A stretch of 64,000 bases of DNA, taken from contig WPIO01000131.1 of NCBI GenBank assembly GCA_009760855.2, positions 402,501 to 466,500 on the forward strand, given 5' to 3'. The notes below the pieces were generated by a model, which did not search any database, had not been told where the DNA came from, and saw nothing but the letters and a program-made list of their open reading frames with translations. Position 1 is the stretch's first letter; every line of letters starts with the position of its first letter. Below are positions 1-10,494 of the stretch, piece after piece. Made by a program: the position numbers and the translations under genes. The DNA is from Cristatella mucedo. Its lineage: Eukaryota > Bryozoa > Phylactolaemata > Cristatellidae.

Positions 1-170
1 TAAATGGAGAACAGCAAGGGACCGAGTACAGAAACTTGAGGGACTCCACAGGTGTGACCTTTCTCGTGTCTGAGACCTAACCCCCACACGTCACGGATCG
101 TTTTTGATGCTGGTGTTCCAGGGCCCATCGTTATCACTAATCAATTCATTCTTTACCATAAGAAATACGC
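1..170 (-). mobile_element. LINE-B fragment (CR1/L2-like), RT region
   Basis: Bases 1-110 match, with few changes, the LINE-B copy around 12270-12370 (shared stretch GAGAACAGCAAGGGACCGAG). On the minus strand this is the part just before the YADD box of reverse transcriptase. The fragment runs off the left edge and decays before about 170; it is not a functional gene. Confidence 0.8.
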
Positions 171-1394
171 GACCCGATGGCTTTGTGTTGCTGCCATTAC
201 ATTCCTTTTGATTGTTTGGCTGCATCACAAGGACGTGAGGGATGCGATCAAGTTTTCCTGAAGCAGGTTTAGTCGAAAGTCGGTGCCAGATAAACAGTCA
301 ATCAAAAGTTGTTCCCTTTGCAGCATGCTGATAACTGCGGCAAGCTTGGCAGATGGCTAGCCGACCCATCAATCGGTCAGATGCGACACCATCGGTCAGG
401 GGGGTCGGGATTTCTCAGGGAAAAGTCTAACCTTGACACTGAGCGGACCATCGGAAGCCATCGGAAGGAGTGGTTGGCGGTCGCTGTCTCGCTCCTGCAG
501 CGAAACGAGGCAAAAGTAGATGTGCTCGCTGCTCGCTGCTTCTGTCGATACTCAGAGTTTACTTGGAAGAGTGATGGTTTGCATGCTGGAGACGTAATTT
601 TACAATTAAGCTTCAGTCTTGCAGCTGTGCCACGGATAGGAAAGTAGCCACTCTTGTCTGGCAGTCCTCGCAGTACAGCCGATGAGCTCGTGTAAATTAT
701 CAGTCGTCAATAGTAAGCCGGGATTTTCAGAGCACTCGATGAAGGGCCAAGCCAGCTTTTTGACAAAGCGCTACTCGTGTACTCGGCAGTCATGCAGCCT
801 TGCTCACTGGAGGTGCTCAGGGCAAGCAAGGACGATGATGTACACAGCTTACACAGATTAGCTATCCTGGGCTGCTCATTGTGGATTGTGTACCCAGAGG
901 TCACCACCAGTTCACCGTGTTATGGGATCGGTTTTAACTGGTAAAAGTTGTCGGGGCTGAAGCCTTTCCAGATAGCTTCCCAAAGAAACGGTTGCCTTCT
1001 AAGCTCTTATGTACTGGCCCCATGTAGAAGCAGATAATCAAGCTTCGTCGTTGCACTTCTGGCAGGCCTCTTAATAGCCTCTGCATGTAAAAAGAGTAGA
1101 AACCGGACGACCATCATTTAAGACCAAGTTATCTTACCCACCCCGTCGTGCCTAACTCTAATGACACTGCCCCAGCAGGCATCTGAGGGTAACACTTAAC
1201 TCTGTCAATTCGGGCTAGGAATTTGCTCACCGACTATTTTCTAAATCGCCTTGTTCATGCGTCATTATATTTAGGTAGCTGCCGTGTAAAAGGGGATTCA
1301 GCCGGCAGGCTCGACTGTTTACCAGCGGCACCAAGTTGTGCCAGCTTGTGGCGCATGACAGCACGTGCTATTAAGAATTGTGAACGTGTTTTCT
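171..1394. other. No supported gene; unique sequence
   Basis: Only short open frames are present. The longest (309-647, + strand, about 112 codons) follows a pyrimidine-rich stretch ending in CTTTGCAG, but its composition is unremarkable and I recognise no domain. I see no repeat shared with the rest of the window. Confidence 0.4.
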
Positions 1395-1542
1395 GTTGAT
1401 AACCCTTTGCCTTTGATGTGCCTTTGATGTGCCAGCACGGTCTTGCTAACCTTTGCCTTTGATGTCTGGTTGTTGATATCTTTGATGTCTGGATGTTGAT
1501 AACCTTTGCCTTTGATGTCTGGTGTGCCAGCACGGTCTTGCT
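1395..1542. repeat. Imperfect minisatellite, unit about TTTGATGTCTGG/GTTGATAACC
   Basis: TTTGCCTTTGATGT, GTTGATAACC and CCAGCACGGTCTTGCT recur two to four times each in an interleaved order within about 150 bases, a compound local duplication. The minus-strand open frames here (for example 1255-1533) are by-products of it. Confidence 0.75.
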
Positions 1543-1786
1543 GCTCAGGCAGCTGGCCTAATTCTAGCTCGGTCTCTTTCATTCTAAGCCACCGGGAATG
1601 CTGGGACGTTTAAATGAATTTTTCTCGCAGCAACGAAGTAAAATGTCAAATGTCCAATGTCAAATGAAGTCTGCTAGCTACCTACCGTTCGTTGGCACAA
1701 CGAAAGCCCCTCTAGACTTTGAATAAGAAGTAGAAAACTCAAGCGTAAAATTGCTTAGTCATTGTGGTTTCGTGGAGTTACAGATG

Positions 1787-3090
1787 GTATATACAATAAT
1801 GATAATAATGATACATTTGTGTGACACCCAGAGAGCTAGATCTCTTTCTAGACACTTTGCACATGCTTCAAAGGAAACATGTCAATATGGTTATTGATGG
1901 CATGCACAGTGTCAGCACGGATAAGCACACAAAGGACAGTGGTTTTAGCTTCTTTTTAAGTGTCATGTCAGTAGATGTCGCAAAATCAGTTGGAAGTGGG
2001 TTCAAGGCTTTGGGAGCATAGAAATTAAGGGCATGGCATGCAAAGGATTTGAGGCTGGTTCGAGGATTAGCTAAACATCTCAAGTCAGAGGAGTGGGTGT
2101 TACGAGGCCTAGCCTGATTGGGGCGTAGTTCTGATTGGTAGGCAGGAGCAAGACAATGGAGGGACCTTACAATTTAGTGATGCAGTCTTGAAGTCGATTC
2201 GTTGCTTGATGGTAGCCAGTGCAGGTTGGCTAGAAATGTTGTAACTATGGTAACTTCGATGCTCGAGACCGACAAGTATGGCTTCCGAGTTTTGCACCAA
2301 CTGTAAGCACCCGATTGCATAGGCCGGAAGAACTGCAAGTAGTGAATTACAGAAGGCGATACTGGATGTCAAAATGCAGGGACCGGCTTGGATGTGGTTT
2401 TCCTGTGTTAGCAGGCCCAAATTTTTCTCAATTTTGAAATTAGGCTGACTGGACTGTCGAGCTGATGTGGTTGTATAGAAAAAGGTCATTCTGAAACAGG
2501 AAACCCAAATCTTTTGCAGATGCAATCGGAATTATGCTGGGCAGAGCCGTTTTTGAGCAGTACGCTTTCCAGTTTATGAGTCCATGTAGGTTTGCTCATA
2601 ACTAGTAAGTTGGTTTACCGTCGTTCAATGTGAGAAAGTTTGCTGCAACCCGTGTGCAGATATCACCTATACACGCAGCAATGGAGTTGAGCGAGTTTGA
2701 CATGCTGGAATTCTGGGAGGCATCAAAGCATGGGTACAGCTGTGTCATCGGCATGTAAGTGCAAGCCAAGATTGTGTTTGGCAATTAAATCAGCAAGACT
2801 GAAAGTATAATTCTGAAAAGAAGTGAACACAGCACAGTGCCGGAGGGGGTACCCGTACTTAAGTGGTTCCTCAGATGATTGTTGCCCGTTGATATGAAAG
2901 CGAGCGAGTCTTCTTCTGACGTTGGACCTAAACCATTGCAAGGCCATACTATAGTGATGCCCAGGTGAGATGAGAGGCGCTCGATAAGGACTTGATGAAC
3001 AACAGTATCAAGCGCTGCCAAAAGTTCAAGCAAAACAAGCAGCGGGACTTGACTTAAGTCTGCATTCCAGAGAAGGTCGGCATATACCCA
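1787..3090 (-). mobile_element. LINE-A copy, 5'-truncated, decayed RT
   Basis: Read on the minus strand, broken frames at 2785-3132, 2723-2947, 2602-2784 and 2109-2525 give pieces of a CR1/L2-type reverse transcriptase: a LERLSSHLGI segment, a mutated GSVLCS/LLF box, HLHADDTA in place of HFYADDTQ, and the C-terminal LQLVQNS region. The 3' end (ATCTCTTTCTAG complement plus ATTATTATC) is at about 1787. Many stops and frameshifts make it inactive. Confidence 0.85.
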
Positions 3091-3107
3091 ACGGTAATAA
3101 TAATAGC

Positions 3108-3247
3108 AACAATGATAATAATAATAATGCATTTATGTAGCACCATAAGAAAACTTAATCTCTTTCTAGGCTTCTTTACGTATGCTGTACAGGAAGCATG
3201 ATTCAATGGTTAGTGGTAACATGCACAATGTTTACAAGCATGCACGA
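3108..3247 (-). mobile_element. LINE-A 3'-end fragment
   Basis: A (TAA)n stretch followed by TGCATTTATGTAGCACC and AACTTAATCTCTTTCTAGGC is the complement of the LINE-A 3' terminus, followed by about 70 bases of its 3' UTR (TTAGTGGTAACATGCACA). It abuts the 5' side of the previous copy, in the same orientation. Confidence 0.8.
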
Positions 3248-3795
3248 AATACACTGGGTGGGTGAGTATATTTGACGCCATGCGATCATCGCTAGCTTGT
3301 GGTCCAGCTGCATCGCACCAGGCCACCAGCTCAGCTTATCCTTGCGGCAGCAGCAGCAGCACTGGCCTGACCGCGATTCTCCTTTGTAGAGTCATCACTG
3401 GCTTCGCGATGAAGGCATACGTACTGTACCATTCCCTCAATTATTATTATTTCCGGTAAGGCAACCGGTACTGCAGCAAAAGTACTTTTCTCCTGTATAA
3501 CCATCGAGAGTGCAAGTTCCATTTTGATATACCATCTGTTGCTCACCGCTTACCGGTCAGCTTGTCTGTCTGCACTATCTGCGAGCTGTCTGAGGTGTTT
3601 GTATAGACATCTCTTTACATTCCTGGCCTAGCCTGTCTGTTTTGTGCGTGCCTATGAGCTTCGTCAGAACGCATGCTTTCTTTCTTGCGTCAGCATGCTT
3701 TGCATGTCACAAAATGCTATAAGGCTATGCATGCTCGTGTGTTTATGAGTGCATCCATATCATACGTGTATGAGCTTCAGTTCAGAGGGCAAGTT
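3248..3795. other. No supported gene
   Basis: A short CAG run (GGCAGCAGCAGCAGCACTGG, about 3343-3362) lies here together with short frames on both strands. No splice-bounded coding segment or domain is recognisable. Confidence 0.4.
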
Positions 3796-3960
3796 GTGCC
3801 TGCAAGTGTGCGTGTGCATGCGTGGGTGTGTGTGTGTGCATGCGTGGGGTGTGTGTGTGTGTGTGCACACGCACGTGTCTTGTGTATGCATGCATGCGTG
3901 CACATAGACAAGTGTGTGTGTGCGCGTGCGTGTTTGTGTGTATGCATGTTTGCAGGTGTA
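3796..3960. repeat. TG/CA-rich low-complexity tract
   Basis: Interrupted GTGTGTGT/GCATGCGT runs give alternating purine-pyrimidine DNA for about 165 bases. It produces spurious His/Thr-rich or Cys/Val-rich frames on both strands (3673-4017 and 3777-4105). Confidence 0.9.
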
Positions 3961-3969
3961 GATGAGACC

Positions 3970-4020
3970 ATGCTACAGGCATGGTGTCTGACATGGTATC
4001 AGACACCATGCCTATAGCAT
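3970..4020. other. Near-perfect inverted repeat: 22-bp stem, 7-nt loop
   Basis: Left arm 3970-3991 and right arm 3999-4020 are complementary at 21 of 22 positions; the exception is C against A, which reads as G-U in the opposite transcript. The loop is CATGGTA. It lies about 170 bases upstream of the start exon of the small gene at 4193. It could be a structured RNA element, a miniature palindrome or part of a small hairpin RNA. The sequence shows the structure but not the role. Confidence 0.8.
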
Positions 4021-4192
4021 AACTGTGGCTGTCAGGTAGGCCGAGTAGCCTCCTGCCGTGTGAGTAGCTTATTGCTGAGACACTGCTGTTAGGAAGCAGG
4101 CACAATCTAGGTGTTCACGTTCACCTTTGTTCGGCCCATGATCTCTTGCTGCTTGGTAAGGTTTGCTGGTACTTTAGCTCCGGTGCAACACC

Positions 4193-5124
4193 ATGTTCCG
4201 AGCGCCCCAGGCAGATATGGGAGCGCCTTACTACACCTCGGTGGCCACGTACGGCGCTGACAGTCAGGATCTGCTCTGCCAAGATGTCCTTCTTTCGTAA
4301 GGCCTGTGGACAGCCTCATGCAAAATGATGAGTCATGATAAATTGGATGTTGATCTTAGTAATAGTAACTGGTTTGTTTTGTATGCAGCACCCGAAGAGA
4401 ATCAAACCTCGATTTGGGCGCTGTACGACTTTGTGCAATTGAAGTGCTAGTGCAGAGCGGTAGTGCAGACAATCAAGGCACCATGCTCAGGCAGGCATGC
4501 AAGAGAAAGCCCCACAAACCCCTCCTCCTTGCTAGGCGTTGGCGACATGAGTTTTCATGAGCATGCTCAATGGATCACATTCGACTGACGCTCGTGCGTT
4601 TTGACGTTTTGTAGGGACCTCGAGCACTGGGAGCAGCAGTGGGAGCAGCAGCAGCAGATGCAGATGCAGATGCAGCAGCAGATGCAGCAGCAGCAGCCTG
4701 TAAGCCGGAGCGCTAGCAAGCAGAGGTCGCTGCTGCTTAGCATGGGCTTGAGTCTCGACGATGCTGAGATTGTCAAGGTGTGTCCGATAAAGCAGCACGT
4801 GCTTCTGCTGCTGCTGCTCTTGTTGCTGCTGTTGGTGCTGCCGCTGCTGCTGCTTCTGGCGCTGCTGTGCGGCAGCGGTCCATCGCCGCAGCCAGTGCCC
4901 TTGCCTGGCAGCCGCTGCTCAGCTGCGGTGTCTGCTGTCGACCACCGAGGAACGAGCCAGCTCGGGCCCGGCAGAGCTCTGTATGGCCCGCGTCCTTCCG
5001 CCTGCCCTCGTTCTAGTACATGGTGAGCATCGTGGATCGGCGCCAGGCCGACGACTACTTGAGCCGGGCCTGGGGGAAGCGTGCCGGGTCATGCCCGACG
5101 GGCCAGTTGAGCGTTGGTGCGTAG
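4193..5124 (+). CDS. Three-exon gene, 124-aa Gln-rich protein, unknown function
   Basis: Exon 1 is 4193-4296 (ATG in the strong context CAACACCATG; donor TTTC/GTAAGG, phase 2). Exon 2 is 4615-4777 (acceptor GTTTTGTAG; donor AAG/GTGTGT, phase 0). Exon 3 is 5017-5124 (acceptor CGTTCTAG; double stop TAGTAG). Lengths 104+163+108 give exactly 125 codons, and all phases agree without forcing. The protein starts MFRAPQADMGAPYY, has a Trp/Gln-rich stretch (HWEQQWEQQQQ, then MQMQMQQQMQ) around residues 38-60, and ends with an acidic/basic tail (SLDDAEIVK, then SIVDRRQADDYLSRAW). I do not recognise the family. An acceptor-like TACTTTAG at 4177 would also allow an upstream exon, making this the C-terminal end of a longer gene. 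No transcript evidence is available to me; the model rests on splice and phase agreement. Confidence 0.55.
4631..4698 (+). repeat. (CAG)n/(CAGATG)n tract in exon 2
   Basis: GAGCAGCAG and CAGATGCAGATG runs encode the Gln/Met-rich segment of the 124-aa protein. A length-variable coding trinucleotide tract is expected here. Confidence 0.85.
4804..4868 (+). repeat. (CTG)n-rich tract in intron 2
   Basis: TGCTGCTGCTGCT-type runs begin about 25 bases after the exon 2 donor. They are complementary to the CAG tract of exon 2, so both arms would be present in the same pre-mRNA. Confidence 0.85.
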
Positions 5125-5892
5125 TAGCGCGGCTCGGCGGCGCAGCTCGCTCGCTCGCTCCTCCTTCGGAGGACTTCTTGGCCTTTGCGCGCTCGACTGG
5201 AACAGCTTGCCACGGTGCCGCCTCGATCTCGACTCGATCGCGAGCGCAAGCCGCTGCCGCCTCGCGCGGCTGGTCGGCTCCGCCGCGCGAGGCGGCGGCG
5301 AGCAGCCTTCGAAGTCGGTCAGCCGCCGCCGCAGTCGGGCGAGTAGGCCCGTGCTAGTGCTGCCCAGCCGTGCTAGCCGCGCTACCCGTGCTCCCAACTA
5401 GTGCTGCCCCGCCACTCTGGCAATCGCGATCCTCGGCAATGCCACGCCAATTTCTTTCAGTACGTTTCGTTATCGAATTCAGCGAGCGTCATTGGCTCGG
5501 TCTCGATATCGGGCACTGCTGCCTGACTCGTGCACCTTGAAGCAGACAGACCGATGACTAAATGCCGTCTGCTAGAGCAGCGGCCTGAGCTTCGGCGGTG
5601 AATGCATCGATATTAGAGGCAGCAGCTTCACTTGCATTCGGTTGGCAGTCGAACCGTTATGGGCAGCATTGTCATCCACTCCTAGGACGTTCTGCCGAAA
5701 AGAGCCGTCGAATTAAAAAAAACAACAAGGGATAATTAAAGAGAAGCTAAGCCGATAGTCTAGCCGAAAAACTAGTTGCGTATATTATCATCGCCATCCG
5801 AATCGTCATTGCACGAGGCAGTACGTAGGCCTTGCGAAAAAAGAGCCACCTTGTCAGCCTGCCTCCTTAGAGGCAGCAGTTAGACGACTGCC
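5125..5892. other. GC-rich sequence downstream of the small gene
   Basis: Bases 5130-5410 are very GC- and CpG-rich (CTCGCTCGCTCG, CCGCCGCC) and generate long spurious frames on both strands. The rest is unremarkable; an ATTAAA at about 5735 could be a weak polyadenylation signal. No exon is supported. Confidence 0.5.
5256..5296. other. Perfect GC-rich inverted repeat, 15-bp stem, 11-nt loop
   Basis: Arm GCCGCCTCGCGCGGC (5256-5270) and its exact complement at 5282-5296 are separated by TGGTCGGCTCC; pairing can extend three more pairs with one wobble. It sits about 130 bases after the stop of the 124-aa gene, so it may fold in that gene's 3' UTR. Confidence 0.85.
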
Positions 5893-6271
5893 TACTTTCA
5901 GCCATGTAGCATTAGTTCATATGCTCCCAAAGCCTGGAACTCACTTGCGGCTTGCATGACAACATCCCCTGACTTGACTGCATTTAAAAAGAAATTAAAA
6001 ATGCACCTATTTTTGACAGCATTTAGTGGGTCCCCGTGATTCATCCTTTGTGTGCTTATGAGTGCTGACGCTGTGAATGCTGCCACTAGCCATATATTTG
6101 CAAGCTGACCCTCTGCATGTCAGCTCTAACCTTGTTGTCATTGAGCATGCTGCCACTAACCACTCGATCACGCTATCTTTGCAGCACTTTATATATAGGC
6201 ACTTATAGTGCCTAAAAAAATTAAGTTGTCCGAGGGCACCATAAAAATATATTTTTGTTATTATTATTACT
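5893..6271 (+). mobile_element. LINE-A 3'-end copy
   Basis: It starts within the RT C-terminus (GCTCCCAAAGCCTGGAACTC, the conserved 'AWNSLP' segment) and runs through the 3' UTR (CCACTAACCACTCGATCACG) to a (TTA)n end. Relative to other copies the terminal AGAAAGAGATTGAG box is altered to a shorter variant. Confidence 0.8.
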
Positions 6272-6366
6272 ATAATAATAATAATAATAATAATGCACTT
6301 GATAAAGCGCCCTCAGAGAACTCAATCTCTCTCTAGGTGCTTTACATTTGCTGCAAAGGGGAATGC
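6272..6366 (-). mobile_element. LINE-A 3'-end fragment, tail-to-tail with the previous copy
   Basis: (TAA)n, then TGCACTTGATAAAGCGCCCTC and CTCAATCTCTCTCTAGG, the complement of the LINE-A terminus. It joins the preceding + strand copy through their microsatellite tails. Confidence 0.85.
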
Positions 6367-6551
6367 ATTATTATCTCTGTGCCTACTGTTGCCGTTCTCA
6401 GGGTTCTACATCCGGCCGGTTCCTTGGTCATATTCTTTCGTCGGTCTTTTGCGGATTTTGCCTCTGCAGTGGCGTCTCCGATTTGGCTTCGCTCTGCATC
6501 GAGTTTTCGTCGCTTCTGTGGCAACTGCAGTTTGGCTGCTTGGATCACAAA
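6367..6551. other. No gene seen
   Basis: Unique sequence with overlapping short frames in several phases; no splice-bounded or domain-bearing segment is recognisable. Confidence 0.3.
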
Positions 6552-6700
6552 TATAAATAAATATAAATATAATCATTTGTCTAGCGCCTGTAAGAGAACT
6601 TAATCTCTACTCAGGTGCTTCACCAATGCCATGGGCTCGAGCCCACGTGACCTCTGTCGTCAAATACACATTCACTGCGACCTTGGTCGAGGCAAGCGCC
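6552..6700 (-). mobile_element. tRNA-derived SINE, family S2, old copy
   Basis: Minus strand: a B-box-like GGGCTCGAGCCCATGG and an A-box-like promoter remnant, followed by the LINE-A-like tail (AGAGATTAAGTTCTCTTACAGG) and an AT-rich end at 6552. It matches the S2 copies at 26945, 54194 and 56076. Confidence 0.6.
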
Positions 6701-6975
6701 TAAAAGGCCCGGACAATTGTGCCGAGCGCTGCCGTCGCTAGCTACCGATGTGGTTGAAGACTGTTCGGAAATGGCAGCTGGTTTTATCGTCCTGCCAGCC
6801 GGTCGAAGCCAACTGATGGTTTTGGGCTTGCCCGGCTTGCCCGACCAAGGGCGGACCGTCGGGCTGGAGGGGGGCAAGGGGGCGTTGCCATTTCTTCCCA
6901 CATCATCCCTTACCAGCTATAGATGCCAGCTGTACCAGTTTCGTCTATTTCCATGCAGGCAGCCCTTCGAGATGT
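6701..6975. other. No gene seen
   Basis: GC-rich unique sequence with overlapping frames on both strands (6620-6901 minus, 6717-6980 plus); neither shows a domain or splice bounds. Confidence 0.3.
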
Positions 6976-8545
6976 TATAATAATAATAATAATAATGCGC
7001 TTGATAAAGCGCCCTCAAAGAGCTCAATCTCTTTCTAGGCGCTTCACATTTGCTGCAAAGAAAAGTGCGATTGAATGGTGAGTAATATCATGCTTGATAA
7101 ACATGAATAACATGGTTAGGGGGTGACATGCACAGGGTCAGCATGCAAATGTGGTTAGTGGCAGCATGCACAGTGTCAGCACGCATAAGCACATGAAGGA
7201 CGAATCACAGGGACCCACTAAAATGCTGTCCTAAATAGGTGTGTTTTTAAGTTCTTTTTAAATGTGGTCAGGTCAGGGGGATGTTCTGACGCAGGTCGGG
7301 AGGGAGTTCCAGGCTTTGGGAGCATACGAACTAAATGCACGGTCTCCAAAGGGTTTTAGGTTTGTACGTGGTATTGGTAGACTGTTGGATTCCGAAAAGC
7401 AGGTGGTACGATGCTTGGCCTCGTGGGGGAGTAGATCTGAGAGATAGGTTGGAGCCCAAGAATGAAGTGACCTAAAAGTGAGCGACAAAACCTTGAAGTC
7501 GATCCGTTGCTTGACTGGTAGCCAGTGCAGGTCGGCGAGAAGTGGAGTAATGTGGCATCTGCGACGCTCACGACAGACAAGCCTAGCTGTGGAGTTTTGC
7601 ACCAGCTGCAATCGCCTGATTGCACATGCCGGTAGGCCAGCGAGCAGTGAATTGCAGAAGTCGAGACGGGTGTCACGAATGCATGGACCAACTTAGACGT
7701 GGTATCCTTATCCAAACAAGCCCGAATTTTAGCAATGTTATGAAGCTGAAAGTAGGCAGATTTGACTGTGGAGCTGATGTGGTCGTCTAACGAAAGGTCA
7801 CTTTGGAACATGACACCTAGATTTCGAGCTGATTCAACAGGAGATATGCTGGCAGAGCCAATTTTGAGCGGCAGCCTGTCAAATTTGTGAATCACACTGG
7901 GTTTGCCCATAACTAGTAAGTTAGTTTGATCATCGTTTAGTTTTAGAAAATTTGCTGCCATCCATGTGCGGATGTCATCGATACATGCAGTAAGTGAGTT
8001 GAGAGAATTCGAGGTGCACGAAGGCTGGGAGGGATCAAAGCAAAGGTACAACTGTCATCCGCATAGAAGTGAAAGCCTAGATTGTGCTTGGCAATCACAT
8101 CAGCAAGAGGGAGAGTATAAACCGTGAAAAGAACCGGACCTAGCACGGAGCCCTGAGTTACCCCATATTTCAGAGGTACCTTGGATGATCTTTGTCCGTT
8201 CACGTCAATACTCTGGAGTCTCTCTGGAGACTCTGTGGAGTGATTAGCTCTAAAGCCAGACTGGAACTTACAAGCGAGGTTTGAAGTTTCAAGATATGAG
8301 TTTAGCTGGTCCGCCGCGACCCATTCCAGTGTCTTTGATAGAAATGGTGGAAGGGAGACTGGGCGGTAGTTGCTTAAGTTCTCTTGGTCTAGTGTTGCTT
8401 TCTTGAGAAGTGGCCTGACTACAGTTTTTTCGAAAGGTGCTTGGACATGACCTGAGGCTAATGACATATTAATGATGTTAGTTAGGCATGGCAGCAGCAG
8501 ATCAATGCAATGTAGGAGCAGGACAGTGGGAATAGGGTCCTCAGG
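6976..8545 (-). mobile_element. LINE-A copy, RT with motif-A deletion
   Basis: Minus-strand frames 7943-8467 and 7356-8051 overlap by frameshift. The first carries [35 protein letters not shown] and HFYADD (the RT catalytic box). The second carries the thumb and C-terminal region. Compared with the copy at 48.5 kb, about 65 codons are missing after NHSTE, removing the [11 protein letters not shown] motif that holds the first catalytic Asp. The 3' end (TAA)n is at 6976. Inactive. Confidence 0.9.
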
Positions 8546-8639
8546 ACTTGTTTTCCCTTCTGTTCTGGCAGTTGGCCTCTGACCCAGGCTAGCCGGCAGC
8601 CAAATGCCGGCAGCCAGTCATGCTTTGCCTGCTGCTGCA

Positions 8640-8838
8640 GAGGGACAAGCCCAAGTTGGCAACAGGCAGCCTTTCTTCTTGTCAGCCAATCATGTCGCAG
8701 CAGCCCTTGCTCGACTGCAGTCGATGTGTCAGCAGCGCTGGCCATGTGGTGGGCCCACCGACCGGACGTGCCGTCGTCCTCGAGTGCTGTGACTGTGGCA
8801 ACAAAGAATGCATGCTTTCTGTCTCCTGCTGTCTCTGA
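8640..8838 (+). CDS. Possible last exon of a Cys-rich protein
   Basis: An open segment follows the acceptor-like CTGCTGCTGCAG (ends about 8639) and ends in TGA. It encodes a basic start (RDKPKLATG), then PLLDCSRC about 27 residues before ECCDCGNKEC, a CxxC ... CxxC spacing that could bind zinc, and a Cys-rich end (SVSCCL). AATAAA occurs about 63 bases after the stop. An internal ATG in good context (8687) would give about 50 residues on its own. No family recognised and no partner exon found; other frames overlap, so this is tentative. Confidence 0.25.
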
Positions 8839-8900
8839 CCTTCCAGTCACCCGGCTGGCTGGTCAGCTGACAGCAGAACTTCCAAACATTGACCTTGAGA

Positions 8901-8906
8901 AATAAA
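8901..8906 (+). terminator. Candidate polyadenylation signal AATAAA
   Basis: AATAAA lies 63 bases downstream of the TGA at 8838 on the same strand. It is meaningful only if the 8640-8838 exon is real. Confidence 0.3.
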
Positions 8907-10336
8907 GCTCGGCCGTCAATGTCGACAGCAGCATCTTAGTCCCTTCCCCCACGCCCAGACCATGCATCGGAGCCTGGAACAAGAACACAGGCGCCTGCTC
9001 TAAAGTTTACGTCCCGAAAGCACCTCATGGCATCCTGAGGAGGAAGCCTAGCGGTGAACTTGTGGTCCTGTGGCCGCATTTGAGGCTGCAATGATTGGAT
9101 TGACTATCGTTTGCTTGTAGTAGAAGCTGTGAACCAGTTTGGCAGTTGGCTAGTCTAAACTTGCCCAGGGGCATGCCTAGGGGCGTGCCTATGCATACCG
9201 TGCCAGTTTCCATGGGCCGTGCTGCACGATTGCTCCATGATTGCATTGCAGCTCCTTGGATGACTGCAAGCAGCAAGCCGTGCACGGTGTACAGGCGTCG
9301 GGGCTTGCTGTCGTACTTTACTTCGGGGCACTGAGTCGACTAATCGTCCACTATCCCCCGATCGCTGCATCACGTGCTGTAGTAATAGGACCGCTACCAC
9401 CGCTTGCGAAAACACCACTTGGAACACATCGGCGCAGCGCCATCTGCCGGTGTTTTGCTTTCTGCGTACCGGCTGCTGCCTGTCAAGATTGAGCAACGTA
9501 CTTGCTGCAGCTGCCTTCCTGTGTGGATGGGTGGGGAGGGGGTTCCAGCAGCAGCTGCTGCCATGCAGCTTAACGTGTATATATTGATGCCATCGAGCCG
9601 GGTTTGCCTGCAGTGAACACTGGTGCTCACATTCGATGTTCATTGGCCACGATTATTTAGAGCATGAAAAGCGATCGAGTGGAAGCTTTCTTTTCTGTAA
9701 TACATCCACGTTTTTTCCTGTTTTTGCCTTTTACTGGTTGCAGCTGCAGCACTGGTCCGTGGCCGCGAAGTGCCTCTGATACATAGCTGTTCTTTGTTGA
9801 TCGTATGAGGCCGAGGCAAAGTTGTTGTTTTGCATAGGTTTTGAAAGCGTTGTAAACTGGCACGGCTTAATAAATTACGTAGGCAAAGGTTCACTGTTCA
9901 CTATCACAGCACAATCTTTGCTGTTATGGGACCACTGCTCAAAAACTGATTAGGGGTTAGTGGACAAAAAGTAATTAAATGTAGTCCACTAGCTTGGACC
10001 TTGGTCGTCGAATTGAATTAAACCGGTTTCAGCTATTCAATTTTTCGAGTTATGTTTGCTTGTCTTATTGAATTGAATCAAAATAGCTTAATGCTGCAAA
10101 CCTACTTTTCACAGCATATCACTGAGGCAGAACCGGTTTATCTTTTCCGAGCAGCAAAGTTAAATTAGAACAAAGTTAACATTGTAATGTCCAATTGATA
10201 TGTACTTTTATTCCCATACCATGCATGACTTAAAACTTATAAGCAGTAATTGGCTCACTGCTAAGGAGACTAATCAAATTTGATTATGCTAAAAACCAAG
10301 ATTCGTTAATTTGAATGGACAGACTGTTTTGTTATG

Positions 10337-10338
<2 letters not shown>
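8907..10338. other. No supported gene
   Basis: Bases 8907-9640 are GC-moderate with long overlapping frames on both strands (for example 9155-9643 minus) and no domain. Bases 9900-10330 are AT-rich. I found no copy elsewhere in the window. Confidence 0.4.
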
Positions 10339-10416
<78 letters not shown>

Positions 10417-10425
10417 CATGGTATG

Positions 10426-10494
<69 letters not shown>

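Noticed and set aside
3673-4105. Open frames rich in Cys/Val (+) and His/Thr (-)
   Set aside because: They are translations of the TG/CA tract and the hairpin; no domain or splice support.
4983-5401. Overlapping 95-124 codon frames in the GC-rich patch on both strands
   Set aside because: High GC removes stop codons in every frame. Only the 5017-5124 part is kept, because its phase and acceptor fit exon 3.
9155-9643. 162-codon minus-strand frame
   Set aside because: Composition is irregular (scattered Cys, His, Gln), overlaps other open frames and shows no domain, splice bounds or promoter.
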